Shown in pieces: positions 45,611 to 52,818 of a stretch of DNA of 64,000 nt. The position numbers were made by a program, and so were the translations under genes. Numbering within the stretch: the stretch's first letter is position 1; each line of letters starts with the position of its first letter. The DNA is from Roseospira marina (GTDB lineage: Bacteria; Pseudomonadota; Alphaproteobacteria; Rhodospirillales; Rhodospirillaceae): contig NZ_JACIGJ010000002.1 of NCBI RefSeq assembly GCF_014197855.1, forward strand, positions 124,001-188,000, read 5' to 3'. The notes beneath the pieces were generated by a model. The model was not told the DNA's origin. It made no database searches and saw only the letters and a program-made list of their open reading frames with translations.

Positions 45611-45994
45611 ATGACCGATGTGTGGACCGATGAACGGGTCGAGGAACTGAAGCGCCTGTGGGGGGAAGGCCTGACCACCGGCGAAATCGGCAAGGCCCTC
45701 GGCGTGTCCAAGAACGCCGTCGTCGGAAAGGCGCACCGGCTGGGGCTCAAGGGGCGGCCATCGCCGATCAAGCGCGTGAAGCAGGCCAAACCGAAGGCGG
45801 AGCCCAAGATCCGCTCGGTGATCGACCTGTCGGCCCACACCTGCCGCTGGCCGATCGGTGACCCGCGCGAGCCCGGCTTCCATTTCTGTGGAAAGCCGGC
45901 CATTCCCGGCAAGCCATACTGCCATGAACACGCGGCGATTGCGTACGTGAACTCCTCCAGCCGGGGCAGCAATAAGGACGAGGACGCCGCCTGA
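45611..45994 (+). CDS. gcrA: GcrA cell cycle regulator
   Basis: A 127-residue protein. The N-terminal helix-turn-helix MTDVWTDERVEELKRLWGEG...IGKALGVSKNAVVGKAHRLGL is GcrA's DNA-binding domain; it associates with sigma-70 at GANTC-methylated promoters in Caulobacter. The C-terminal sigma-interacting domain includes CRWPIGDPREPGFHFCGKP and YCHEH. The family is restricted to alphaproteobacteria and is a good lineage marker. The start at 45611 fits the family; a GTG at 45593 is possible. Confidence 0.95.
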   Translation: MTDVWTDERVEELKRLWGEGLTTGEIGKALGVSKNAVVGKAHRLGLKGRPSPIKRVKQAKPKAEPKIRSVIDLSAHTCRWPIGDPREPGFHFCGKPAIPGKPYCHEHAAIAYVNSSSRGSNKDEDAA

Positions 45995-46003
45995 CGGCTT
46001 GGC

Positions 46004-47110
46004 TCACGTCTCCGTGCCGGGACCGACGGCCCCCGGCGCGGGGCCAACGGCCCCATGCGCCCCCAGATAGTCGTGGTGCAGATTGACGGTAGAGCCTACC
46101 CCCACCGCATCGAGGTGCGCCTGCATCCAGGCATCGGCGGCCGCGCGGCCCCGATCGCGCAGGTCGCACAAGAACTCCCAGTCCGTGTTGAATTTGCTGG
46201 CGACGGACAGGTCGCACATGACGTGATCAGCCCGGATGGCGTGGAAGCGGACCCGGCGCAGCTTGCCCTTATGTTCCTCATCCAGCCAGTCCTCTTCGAT
46301 CAGTTTCTGCACGAAGGCGATCGCCCGCATCTCGCCCAGAAGCGGACTGTTGAAGCTGATTTCATTGACGCGATTCATGATGTCGGAGGCGCTGCGCGGC
46401 ACCTCCGCCCGCTCGACCGGGTTGATGTTCACAATCAGAACGTCGTCCGTTCCGGTGTAATAATAAAAAGGAAACAGGGACGGGTTGCCCATGTAGCCGC
46501 CGTCCCAATAGGCCTCCCCGTCGATGTCCACCGCCTTGAACAGGAACGGCAGGCAGGCGGAGGCCATGACCACATCCGCCGACATTTCCGGTGCGGTGAA
46601 GACCCGCACCCGGCCAGAGCGGACGTTGGTCGCACTGATGAACAGCCGGGTGCATTCGCAGCGCACCAGCGCGTCGAAATCCACCGTGCGTTCCAGAACG
46701 TCGCGGAGCGGGTTGAAGTCGAAGGGGTTGAGCACATAGGGCGACACTGCCCGGGTCAGCGCGTCGAACATCATGTAGAGCGGCGACCGGTCCATGTTCC
46801 ACGAACCGTCCCACTGCTCCCACGGCAACATGCGCACCGGCGCATACAACTGACCCGCCCGGCTGACCTCCGACCAGAAGTCGTGCAAAGCCGCGCGCGC
46901 GCCCTCCGGCCCGCCCGTCATCTTTCCATAGGCATAGACCACCGCGTTCATCGACCCGGCGCTGGTGCCGGATAGGCCGTCGATCACGAGGCGGCCGTCC
47001 TCCAGAATGCGGTCGAGGACACCCCAAGTGAACGCACCGTGCGCGCCTCCCCCCTGAAGCGCCACGTTGATCGGTCGCGCGTTCGTTGCGCTGGTATCCG
47101 TCGCTGCCAT
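46004..47110 (-). CDS. patatin-like phospholipase
   Basis: A 368-residue patatin-family serine hydrolase without a signal peptide. The oxyanion loop is ALQGGGAHGAFTWGV near residue 18; the Ser of the Ser-Asp dyad is in GLSGTSAGSMNAV (about residue 50), and the Asp in WDGGYMGNP. Homologues are phospholipases A or depolymerase-like lipases. It is convergent with gcrA and stands alone; membrane-lipid turnover is the default guess. Confidence 0.88.
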   Translation of the reverse strand: MAATDTSATNARPINVALQGGGAHGAFTWGVLDRILEDGRLVIDGLSGTSAGSMNAVVYAYGKMTGGPEGARAALHDFWSEVSRAGQLYAPVRMLPWEQWDGSWNMDRSPLYMMFDALTRAVSPYVLNPFDFNPLRDVLERTVDFDALVRCECTRLFISATNVRSGRVRVFTAPEMSADVVMASACLPFLFKAVDIDGEAYWDGGYMGNPSLFPFYYYTGTDDVLIVNINPVERAEVPRSASDIMNRVNEISFNSPLLGEMRAIAFVQKLIEEDWLDEEHKGKLRRVRFHAIRADHVMCDLSVASKFNTDWEFLCDLRDRGRAAADAWMQAHLDAVGVGSTVNLHHDYLGAHGAVGPAPGAVGPGTET

Positions 47111-47201
47111 CGTTGCCCCTTCCCGTCGCCGTCACGCACCAATCCCACACACGATGTGGGCGCGCGTCCAGCGCGATGCCAGGGCACGGGAACCCAGGCC
47201 G

Positions 47202-47534
47202 TCAGAGATCCAGCCGGCGCACCGACCAGACCACGGGCCACGTGGCGATCCGGGCCGCCAAATGCGCGGCCTCCTGCGGACCGGAGAGCGTGACGGTCAA
47301 GGCGATCCATTGCCCGGACGGATCGCACTCGAGCGGAGCCGTCGCCAGATGGTCCGGCACCCGCGAACGCCGCGCCAACTCGGAGACAAGCCGGGTCAGA
47401 AGATTCGGGTCGCGCGCGCCTTCGATACGGCAGATCAACCGCCCGGGATGCGGCGCGGCGGCATGGTGGGGAGCATCGTCGGGCAGGGCCGAGGGGCGGT
47501 CCAGGACGGCGGCGGAATCAAACATGGGTCGCAT
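47202..47534 (-). CDS. small ACT-like domain protein
   Basis: A 110-residue protein. After 30 variable residues it shows a beta-alpha-beta pattern resembling an ACT domain (RLICRIEGARDPNLLTRLVSELARRS, then WIALTVTLSGPQEAAHLAARI), like the IlvM/IlvN regulatory fold. No enzyme of amino-acid synthesis adjoins. It is divergent from the Lrp/AsnC regulator 147 bp away, so it may be a target or partner of that regulator. Assignment is by pattern only. Confidence 0.6.
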   Translation of the reverse strand: MRPMFDSAAVLDRPSALPDDAPHHAAAPHPGRLICRIEGARDPNLLTRLVSELARRSRVPDHLATAPLECDPSGQWIALTVTLSGPQEAAHLAARIATWPVVWSVRRLDL

Positions 47535-47681
47535 CCAAAACAGCGGGTGAGCCAGAATCGGACTCTATCCCCGGACGGGCAAAATGAGCTGCCAAAGTTT
47601 TCCCATTATGTCCGGCCCCAAGAAATTCAAGACGCGACAGGCGGGAGTTCCAAGCATATCCTTCTGTCGGAGGTGATGCTG

Positions 47682-48218
47682 ATGACCACCCGTGACCCCG
47701 TACCGGACTCGCCGGCCCGTCCGCCCCCCGCCCGTCCGCCCCTCGACGCCATCGACCGACGTATCCTGCGCACGCTGTTCACGGACGGCCGCATCAGCAA
47801 CGCCGATCTCGCAGCCCGCGTGGGCCTGTCGCCCAGCCCCTGCTGGAAACGTGTCCGCGCCCTGGAAACCCGCGGGTTCATTCGCGGATACGGCGCCCGC
47901 CTGAACCGGGACGCCCTCGGCTTTCCCGAAACCGTCATCATCAACGTGACCCTCGAAAGCCACAACGAGGATACACTCGCACGCTTTGGTGAAGTGCTCG
48001 CCGGCATCCCTGAGGTGATGGAGGCGTTTCTCGTCACCGGCGACTACGACTATCTGATTCGGGTGGCGGTGGCCGGCACACGCCACTACGAGACGTTTCT
48101 GCGCGACACGCTGTACAAGATTCCGGGCATCCGCCATTCCCGCTCCAGCTTTGTTCTGCGGGAGCTGAAGACGGAAACCTCGCTGCTGGACGCGTCGGCG
48201 GATGCCGCTCCACGCTGA
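47682..48218 (+). CDS. Lrp/AsnC family transcriptional regulator
   Basis: A 178-residue regulator: Pro-rich leader (1-20), winged helix-turn-helix (LDAIDRRILRTLFTDGRISNADLAARVGLSPSPCWKRV, described only by its edges LDAIDRRILR and PSPCWKRV) and C-terminal RAM/ACT-like effector domain (VTGDYDYLIRVAV). The group resembles BkdR/Lrp proteins that sense amino acids. The start at 47682 was chosen because GGAGG lies 8 bases upstream; the ATG at 47676 is too close. Target is unknown, likely itself and the divergent ACT-like gene. Confidence 0.92.
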   Translation: MTTRDPVPDSPARPPPARPPLDAIDRRILRTLFTDGRISNADLAARVGLSPSPCWKRVRALETRGFIRGYGARLNRDALGFPETVIINVTLESHNEDTLARFGEVLAGIPEVMEAFLVTGDYDYLIRVAVAGTRHYETFLRDTLYKIPGIRHSRSSFVLRELKTETSLLDASADAAPR

Positions 48219-48303
48219 GCCGCGAAGGACGGCGTCCGCGCCAGAACGATCCGGGCACCGCCTCGGCGCGTAAGCCTGGCACTGAAACGGGAGGTCCGAT
48301 CCG

Positions 48304-48684
48304 ATGCCACATAAGAAAACCGCACCGCGAAATGTGCTCGGTACCCGTCTGGAGCCTTGCTCCCTACGCCCCCTGACCGGTTTCTTTCGCGACGGATGCT
48401 GCAACACCAGCGCGGACGACGTCGGATCGCACACCGTGTGCGCCGTCATGACCCTGGAGTTCCTGGAGTTCAGCCGGCGGGCGGGAAACGACCTGGTGGC
48501 CCCGCGCCCCGACGCCGGATTTCCCGGCCTGCAACAAGGCGATCGCTGGTGCGTGTGCGCCACACGCTGGCTGGAAGCGTTCGAGGTCGGGATGGCGCCC
48601 CCGGTCGTGCTGGAGGCCACCCACGAGCGCGCGTTGGAGGTTCTGGAACTCCAGGAGTTGAAGGCGTACCGCGCCAAGGTTTAG
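48304..48684 (+). CDS. DUF2237 family protein
   Basis: A 126-residue protein matching the conserved DUF2237 pattern throughout: RNVLGTRLEPCSLRPLTGFF, RDGCCNTSADDVGSHTVC, NDLVAPRPDAGFPGL and GDRWCVCATRW. Several Cys are invariant. Function unknown; the family is widespread in bacteria and plants. It follows the Lrp gene by 85 bp on the same strand. Confidence 0.92.
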   Translation: MPHKKTAPRNVLGTRLEPCSLRPLTGFFRDGCCNTSADDVGSHTVCAVMTLEFLEFSRRAGNDLVAPRPDAGFPGLQQGDRWCVCATRWLEAFEVGMAPPVVLEATHERALEVLELQELKAYRAKV

Positions 48685-48778
48685 GCCGCGACGGGGCCTC
48701 GTCCCGCCCCGTCGCGCATGTGGGCGCCGATCCGCGGCTCTGCGCGGTCCGTCGTGTTGGGTCAGGTCTGGGTCCGGG

Positions 48779-49228
48779 TCACGTCTGGGTCGGCGTCCGG
48801 ATCAGACGGCCCTGCCCGTCCCGCTGCTTCCCAACGATGAGCACGAAAAACACGTAGGTCGTGTGAATGACGTCGATGAGCAAAACGAACAGAGCGAATG
48901 GGCTATTGAAGGCCAACAGCACACAGAACACCACGACCAATAAAACATCCAAAAAGCCGTGCAAGTGATTCCCGATGTAAAAATGATGAACACCCAAAAC
49001 GCCGAAGACGCCGCAGAGGGCGACGGCCACGCCATAGCTCTTGGGGCTCGCCACTTCCTCGTCGGATCCCACTCCAGCGCGAGCCAGACCGCAGCGCGGA
49101 CAGCGCGGCGCTGTGAAGGCGATGCGCTGTCCGCACCCGGCGCAGAACGCGAACGCGGCGCCAGGGTCGGGAGTCGGGCCGGACGCCGGCGCGTCAGCGG
49201 CGGGTGGTTGCCACGATGTCATGTCCAT
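48779..49228 (-). CDS. zinc-ribbon plus TM2-domain membrane protein
   Basis: A 149-residue protein. An N-terminal zinc ribbon (FCAGCGQRI, CPRCGLAR) precedes a TM2 domain of two hairpin helices (VAVALCGVFGVLGVHHFYIGN, LLVVVFCVLLAFNSPFALFV). TM2 proteins are small membrane proteins of unknown or varied function. It lies downstream of another protein of the same architecture (49414-49797), divided by a 13-bp inverted repeat; the pair probably arose by duplication. Confidence 0.85.
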   Translation of the reverse strand: MDMTSWQPPAADAPASGPTPDPGAAFAFCAGCGQRIAFTAPRCPRCGLARAGVGSDEEVASPKSYGVAVALCGVFGVLGVHHFYIGNHLHGFLDVLLVVVFCVLLAFNSPFALFVLLIDVIHTTYVFFVLIVGKQRDGQGRLIRTPTQT

Positions 49229-49265
49229 GCTCTCCGCTCATGGTGGTCCACCAAAGAACGCGATC

Positions 49266-49297
49266 GGCCATAGAACGGTTTCCTCCGTTCTATGGCC
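49266..49297. repeat. perfect 13-bp inverted repeat between the TM2 genes
   Basis: GGCCATAGAACGG (49266-49278), a 6-base loop and CCGTTCTATGGCC (49285-49297). It lies 38 bases upstream of the second TM2 gene. Neither side has a T-tract. It may be an operator or an mRNA structure separating expression of the two genes. Confidence 0.6.
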
Positions 49298-49413
49298 GCG
49301 GCCGCTTTGCAGCCCGGGTGCGATCACACCGGCCGGGCAACGCCTGAACGCCGTTCATGCGTCGGCCGGTCTCACACGTCCCGGAAAGCGCCGTCACGTT
49401 CGGGGGCTCGCCC

Positions 49414-49797
49414 TCACCGCTTCAGCGGAAGGCCGTCGCGATCCTTGAACGACCCGACGATGATCATGATCAGGTCGATCAGCGTCCAGATCCCCAGAGC
49501 CCCGAGGGTCACAAGCATCAGGATGCCGGTTCCGATCTTACCCACGTAGAATCGGTGAAAGCCGAACGAGCCGAAGAAAAAGCACAGCAGCGCGGCCGCC
49601 ACCATCGTCTTTTCCGAGGTCCTTGCAGCAGCGCCCGTGTTCGGCGCCCCGCACTTCGGGCACGCGGGTGCCGTTCCCGCCATTTTCTGTCCACAGGTCG
49701 TACAATGAACCATACCGCCCATCGCGCCCGAACCCGCGTCGTTGGTTCCCGTCGCAGGAACCAAAGTCGAATCGGCCTGTTCCGAAGCCATCATCAT
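49414..49797 (-). CDS. zinc-ribbon plus TM2-domain membrane protein
   Basis: A 127-residue protein: zinc ribbon (HCTTCGQKM, CPKCGAPN) followed by a TM2 domain (AALLCFFFGSFGFHRFYVGKIGTG and WTLIDLIMIIVGSF). The start is one of three consecutive ATG codons (49797, 49794, 49791); the third has the best spacing from AAAGGG. It is the first gene of a leftward pair with 48779-49228 and shares its architecture. Confidence 0.88.
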   Translation of the reverse strand: MMMASEQADSTLVPATGTNDAGSGAMGGMVHCTTCGQKMAGTAPACPKCGAPNTGAAARTSEKTMVAAALLCFFFGSFGFHRFYVGKIGTGILMLVTLGALGIWTLIDLIMIIVGSFKDRDGLPLKR

Positions 49798-50130
49798 TCC
49801 CTTTAGATGTCAAAACCCACGTGATCGCTCTCGTCGTGTTGGCGCCGATCAAACCGTGGCCGCGCCTTGGCACGGCCTGCCGCCATAACCAACACCATGC
49901 GATCACATATGCGTCGTTCGTTTACACTCCCAGACCGGCCCCGACGATTGTCCCCTGGACCCAACGGCTGGCCCAACGCCCACAGCGCAAACCAACCAGG
50001 TGGGTGCGATACCCCCCACGCAAACGCGCGGGCCCGCTGGTCGTTAAGTGTAATTTAGGCCCTTCGGTGTTAGCAACCGCAAGACACAGCGCCGTGTTCG
50101 GAAGTTTCAGGGCCACGGGATCGGCACACA
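49798..50130. other. divergent intergenic region before fliO
   Basis: About 333 bases between the TM2 gene and fliO. It must contain their promoters. I see no convincing sigma-54 or sigma-28 consensus and no RNA gene. The 50040-50060 part is locally AT-richer. Confidence 0.35.
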
Positions 50131-50502
50131 ATGGACATGGACAGTTACACCCGCTTTGCGCTCTCCCTGATCCTGGTCCTCGGGATGATTTTCATCGTCG
50201 CGGCGGGATTGCGACGGTTCGGCCCCACGGGTCCCGGCCTGCGGACCGGGCGCGGTTCGACGCGGCGGCTGCGCGTCGTCGAGGCGACCATGGTGGACGC
50301 GCGGCGACGCCTGATGCTGGTCCGCTGCGACGATACGGAGCACCTGTTGTTGATTGGCGGAACGCACGACCTCGTTGTCGCCTCGGGCCTTGCGGTCCCC
50401 GCCGCCCCTCCTCCCATACCGGATAGCCCGCCCCCCTCTGCCGCGCCCACAGGACCCGCGTTCCGGAGCCTGCTGGACCGGGTGTCCGGGGGCCGCCCAT
50501 GA
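50131..50502 (+). CDS. fliO: flagellar biosynthetic protein FliO
   Basis: A 123-residue membrane protein. One N-terminal helix (about 6-26) leads into a cytoplasmic beta domain (RRLRVVEATMVDARRRLMLVRCDDTEHLLLIGG) characteristic of FliO, the assembly factor for FliP in the flagellar export gate. Its C-terminus is proline-rich. The overlap ATGA with fliP confirms the assignment. Confidence 0.88.
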   Translation: MDMDSYTRFALSLILVLGMIFIVAAGLRRFGPTGPGLRTGRGSTRRLRVVEATMVDARRRLMLVRCDDTEHLLLIGGTHDLVVASGLAVPAAPPPIPDSPPPSAAPTGPAFRSLLDRVSGGRP

Positions 50503-51284
50503 CCACGCACCGTGCAATGACCAACCGCCCGGGTTGGGTTTTCGGGGCTCTCGCCGCCGTCCTGATGGCCCTGATCGTGGCGTTGATCCCGCATCCCGGA
50601 TTCGCCCAGCAGCTCAACATCGATCTGGGCAACGGCGACGGCACGATTACCGGCCGCGTGGTTCAGCTTGTCGGGCTCATCACGGTGCTGTCGGTGGCGC
50701 CCGGGATCCTGCTGATGACCACATCCTTCACGCGGATCGTGGTTGTCCTATCGATCCTCCGGCACGCCATGGGCACTCAGACGACTCCGCCAACCATGGT
50801 GCTGATCGGGCTGGCGATGTTCATGACGGTGTTCATCATGGCGCCGACGTTCAATCAGGCCTGGGACGAGGGCATCGCTCCCCTGGTGAACGAGCAGATC
50901 GACGAGATTGAGGCCTTCGACCGGGCATCCGCGCCGTTCCGCGACTTCATGCTGCGCCATACCCGCGGCAAGGACCTGGAGTTGATGCTGAACCTGTCCG
51001 ACGCCCCGCCGGAGACCTCGGCGGAAACCGCGTCGCTGGCGGTGATCGTGCCCGCGTTCGTCATCAGCGAGCTGCGGCGGGCGTTTGAAATCGGATTCCT
51101 GATCTATGTGCCGTTCGTCATCATCGACATGGTGATTGCCTCGGTTCTCATGTCGATGGGCATGATGATGCTGCCGCCGATGATGCTGTCCTTGCCGTTC
51201 AAGCTGGTGTTTTTCGTGCTGGTGGACGGCTGGTATCTGGTCGTCGGCAGTCTCGTGGAAAGCTTCGGGGAAGGCGCCGGATAG
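50499..51284 (+). CDS. fliP: flagellar biosynthetic protein FliP
   Basis: A 261-residue export-gate subunit of the flagellar type III system. After a cleavable signal-like segment it has the family blocks LLMTTSFTRIVVVLSILRHA, TPPTMVLIGLAMFMT, the central loop FMLRHTRGKDLEL and PAFVISELRRAFEIGF, then two C-terminal helices. fliO and fliP occur here without other flagellar genes, so the rest of the system must be elsewhere. Confidence 0.96.
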   Translation: MTTHRAMTNRPGWVFGALAAVLMALIVALIPHPGFAQQLNIDLGNGDGTITGRVVQLVGLITVLSVAPGILLMTTSFTRIVVVLSILRHAMGTQTTPPTMVLIGLAMFMTVFIMAPTFNQAWDEGIAPLVNEQIDEIEAFDRASAPFRDFMLRHTRGKDLELMLNLSDAPPETSAETASLAVIVPAFVISELRRAFEIGFLIYVPFVIIDMVIASVLMSMGMMMLPPMMLSLPFKLVFFVLVDGWYLVVGSLVESFGEGAG

Positions 51285-51329
51285 CGCCGCCCCGCGGGGG
51301 CGGGATTGGGGCCGGGGGGCGGCGCTTTT
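51283..51329 (+). terminator. terminator after fliP
   Basis: AGCGCCGCCCC (51283-51293) pairs with GGGGCGGCGCT (51316-51326), followed by TTTT. It begins inside the fliP stop codon and overlaps the end of the leftward kinase gene. Confidence 0.7.
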
Positions 51330-52626
51330 ACGCAGCGACAAGCCGGAGAATGACGGTCGAGCCCTCGCCTTCGACACTCTCCACGGCGATGGATCCGCCT
51401 TGACGATCCATCAGTTCCTTGCAGATGACAAGCCCCATGCCGGTGCCGCTCTCGCCTGAGGTGCCCCGCGACGAGGGCCGACCGCCGAGCGCAAACAGCC
51501 CGGGAAGGCGATCGGCGGGAATGCCCACCCCGCTGTCCCGGATGCGCAGCACCACGGTCCGTTCCTCGTCGCCGACCGCACTCGACAACGCGATGGTATC
51601 GCCCGGACGGGTGAATTTGATGGCGTTGCTGATGACGTTCCGCACCACGGTGTCCAGCATCCGCGGATCCGCATAGGCGTGCAGGGGCGCCATGCCCTCC
51701 GTGCGGAAGCTTACGCCTTTCGCCTGCGCCGCCAGTTGGTACCGCGACAGATTGGTCTGCACCAACTCGACCAGGTCCACGGCCCCGGGATCGAACACGA
51801 CGCGATCGAGTTGGATTCGCGACCAGTCGAGCAGGTCCTCCAGCAGCTTGAAGGCCTCCGTCGCGGCGCGATGCAGAAGGGCGCCGTACTCCTGGACCTT
51901 CTCCGGGGGCAGAGTGCCCCCCTGCGTCGCCAAAAGCTCCGAGAACCCCAACAGTGGATTGAAGGGGCTTTTCAGATCATGCGCGACGATCGAAAAAAAC
52001 TTGTCTTTTTGGGCGTTGAGTTCTTCCAGGTGGGCGCGGGCATCCTCAACGGTTTCCGCCAGCGTCACGAGTTCCTCAGCCTGCGCTTCCAACCTCTGTT
52101 CCTTGTCGCGCAGGTCGTTGATCTGGCAGCCGAGTTCGCGGGTTTGGCGGGCGAGTTCCTCCTCCGCCCGCTTGAGCGCGGTCACATCCGTGTGCGCCCC
52201 AATCATCCGAACGGGTTCCCCGCGCGCGTTCCGGATCACGAGGCCGCGGCAGCGGACCCAAATGGTATGCCCATCACGATGGCGGTACCGCACGATCTGA
52301 TCATAGGGATGATTCGGATCGGCCTTGTGCTTTTCCAGGTTGTCGAGCACATGCGCCAAGTCGTCCGGATGGATATTGGCCTGCCACCACGCCGGGGTGT
52401 TCTCCATCTCATGATCCGCGTAGCCGAACAGCTCTTTGAAGCGCGGGCTCAGCCACTCCTCGGTCATGCCGACCATGTCCCAATACCAGATCCCGTCCAG
52501 CGATCCGTTCTGGAGAAACTCGAAAATACCCGGCTCGTCGCGCACAAGGGCGTACAACTCGTCCTTGAGCCAATGCGAGCCCCCCTTCTGGGCTTGGTCC
52601 CCGTCAGCCGTGGACAGGTATGACAT
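51328..52626 (-). CDS. PAS-domain sensor histidine kinase
   Basis: A 432-residue soluble kinase. One PAS domain with PAC (about 35-155: IWYWDMVGMTEEWLSPRFKELFGY, then MIGAHTDVTALKRAEEEL), a coiled coil (about 155-205), HisKA with His216 (SIVAHDLKSPFNPL) and HATPase (NVISNAIKF, DSGVGIPADRLP, GTGMGLVI). No cognate regulator adjoins. It is convergent with fliP and shares 3' sequence with its terminator. Target unknown; a motility link is speculative. Confidence 0.88.
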   Translation of the reverse strand: MSYLSTADGDQAQKGGSHWLKDELYALVRDEPGIFEFLQNGSLDGIWYWDMVGMTEEWLSPRFKELFGYADHEMENTPAWWQANIHPDDLAHVLDNLEKHKADPNHPYDQIVRYRHRDGHTIWVRCRGLVIRNARGEPVRMIGAHTDVTALKRAEEELARQTRELGCQINDLRDKEQRLEAQAEELVTLAETVEDARAHLEELNAQKDKFFSIVAHDLKSPFNPLLGFSELLATQGGTLPPEKVQEYGALLHRAATEAFKLLEDLLDWSRIQLDRVVFDPGAVDLVELVQTNLSRYQLAAQAKGVSFRTEGMAPLHAYADPRMLDTVVRNVISNAIKFTRPGDTIALSSAVGDEERTVVLRIRDSGVGIPADRLPGLFALGGRPSSRGTSGESGTGMGLVICKELMDRQGGSIAVESVEGEGSTVILRLVAA

Positions 52627-52818
52627 GCGGGATACCCCTATCCTGTCGACGTTCGGTCCTAGGCCTCGGCGCCGGGCGCGCCGCCACCCGCCATTCTGGA
52701 CTGTTTGTTCTAGAATCATCTAGGCGCTGCATGTAGGGGGGCGCCATCCCACGCACAACCACCTGCCTTTGAAAGGTCAGAATCTGCCCCGACACCCGAT
52801 ATTACCGCGCCAGACACG

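Noticed and set aside
49866-49881. Sigma-54-like TTGGCACGGCC before fliO
   Set aside because: The -24 half is good but the -12 GC is missing at the required spacing.
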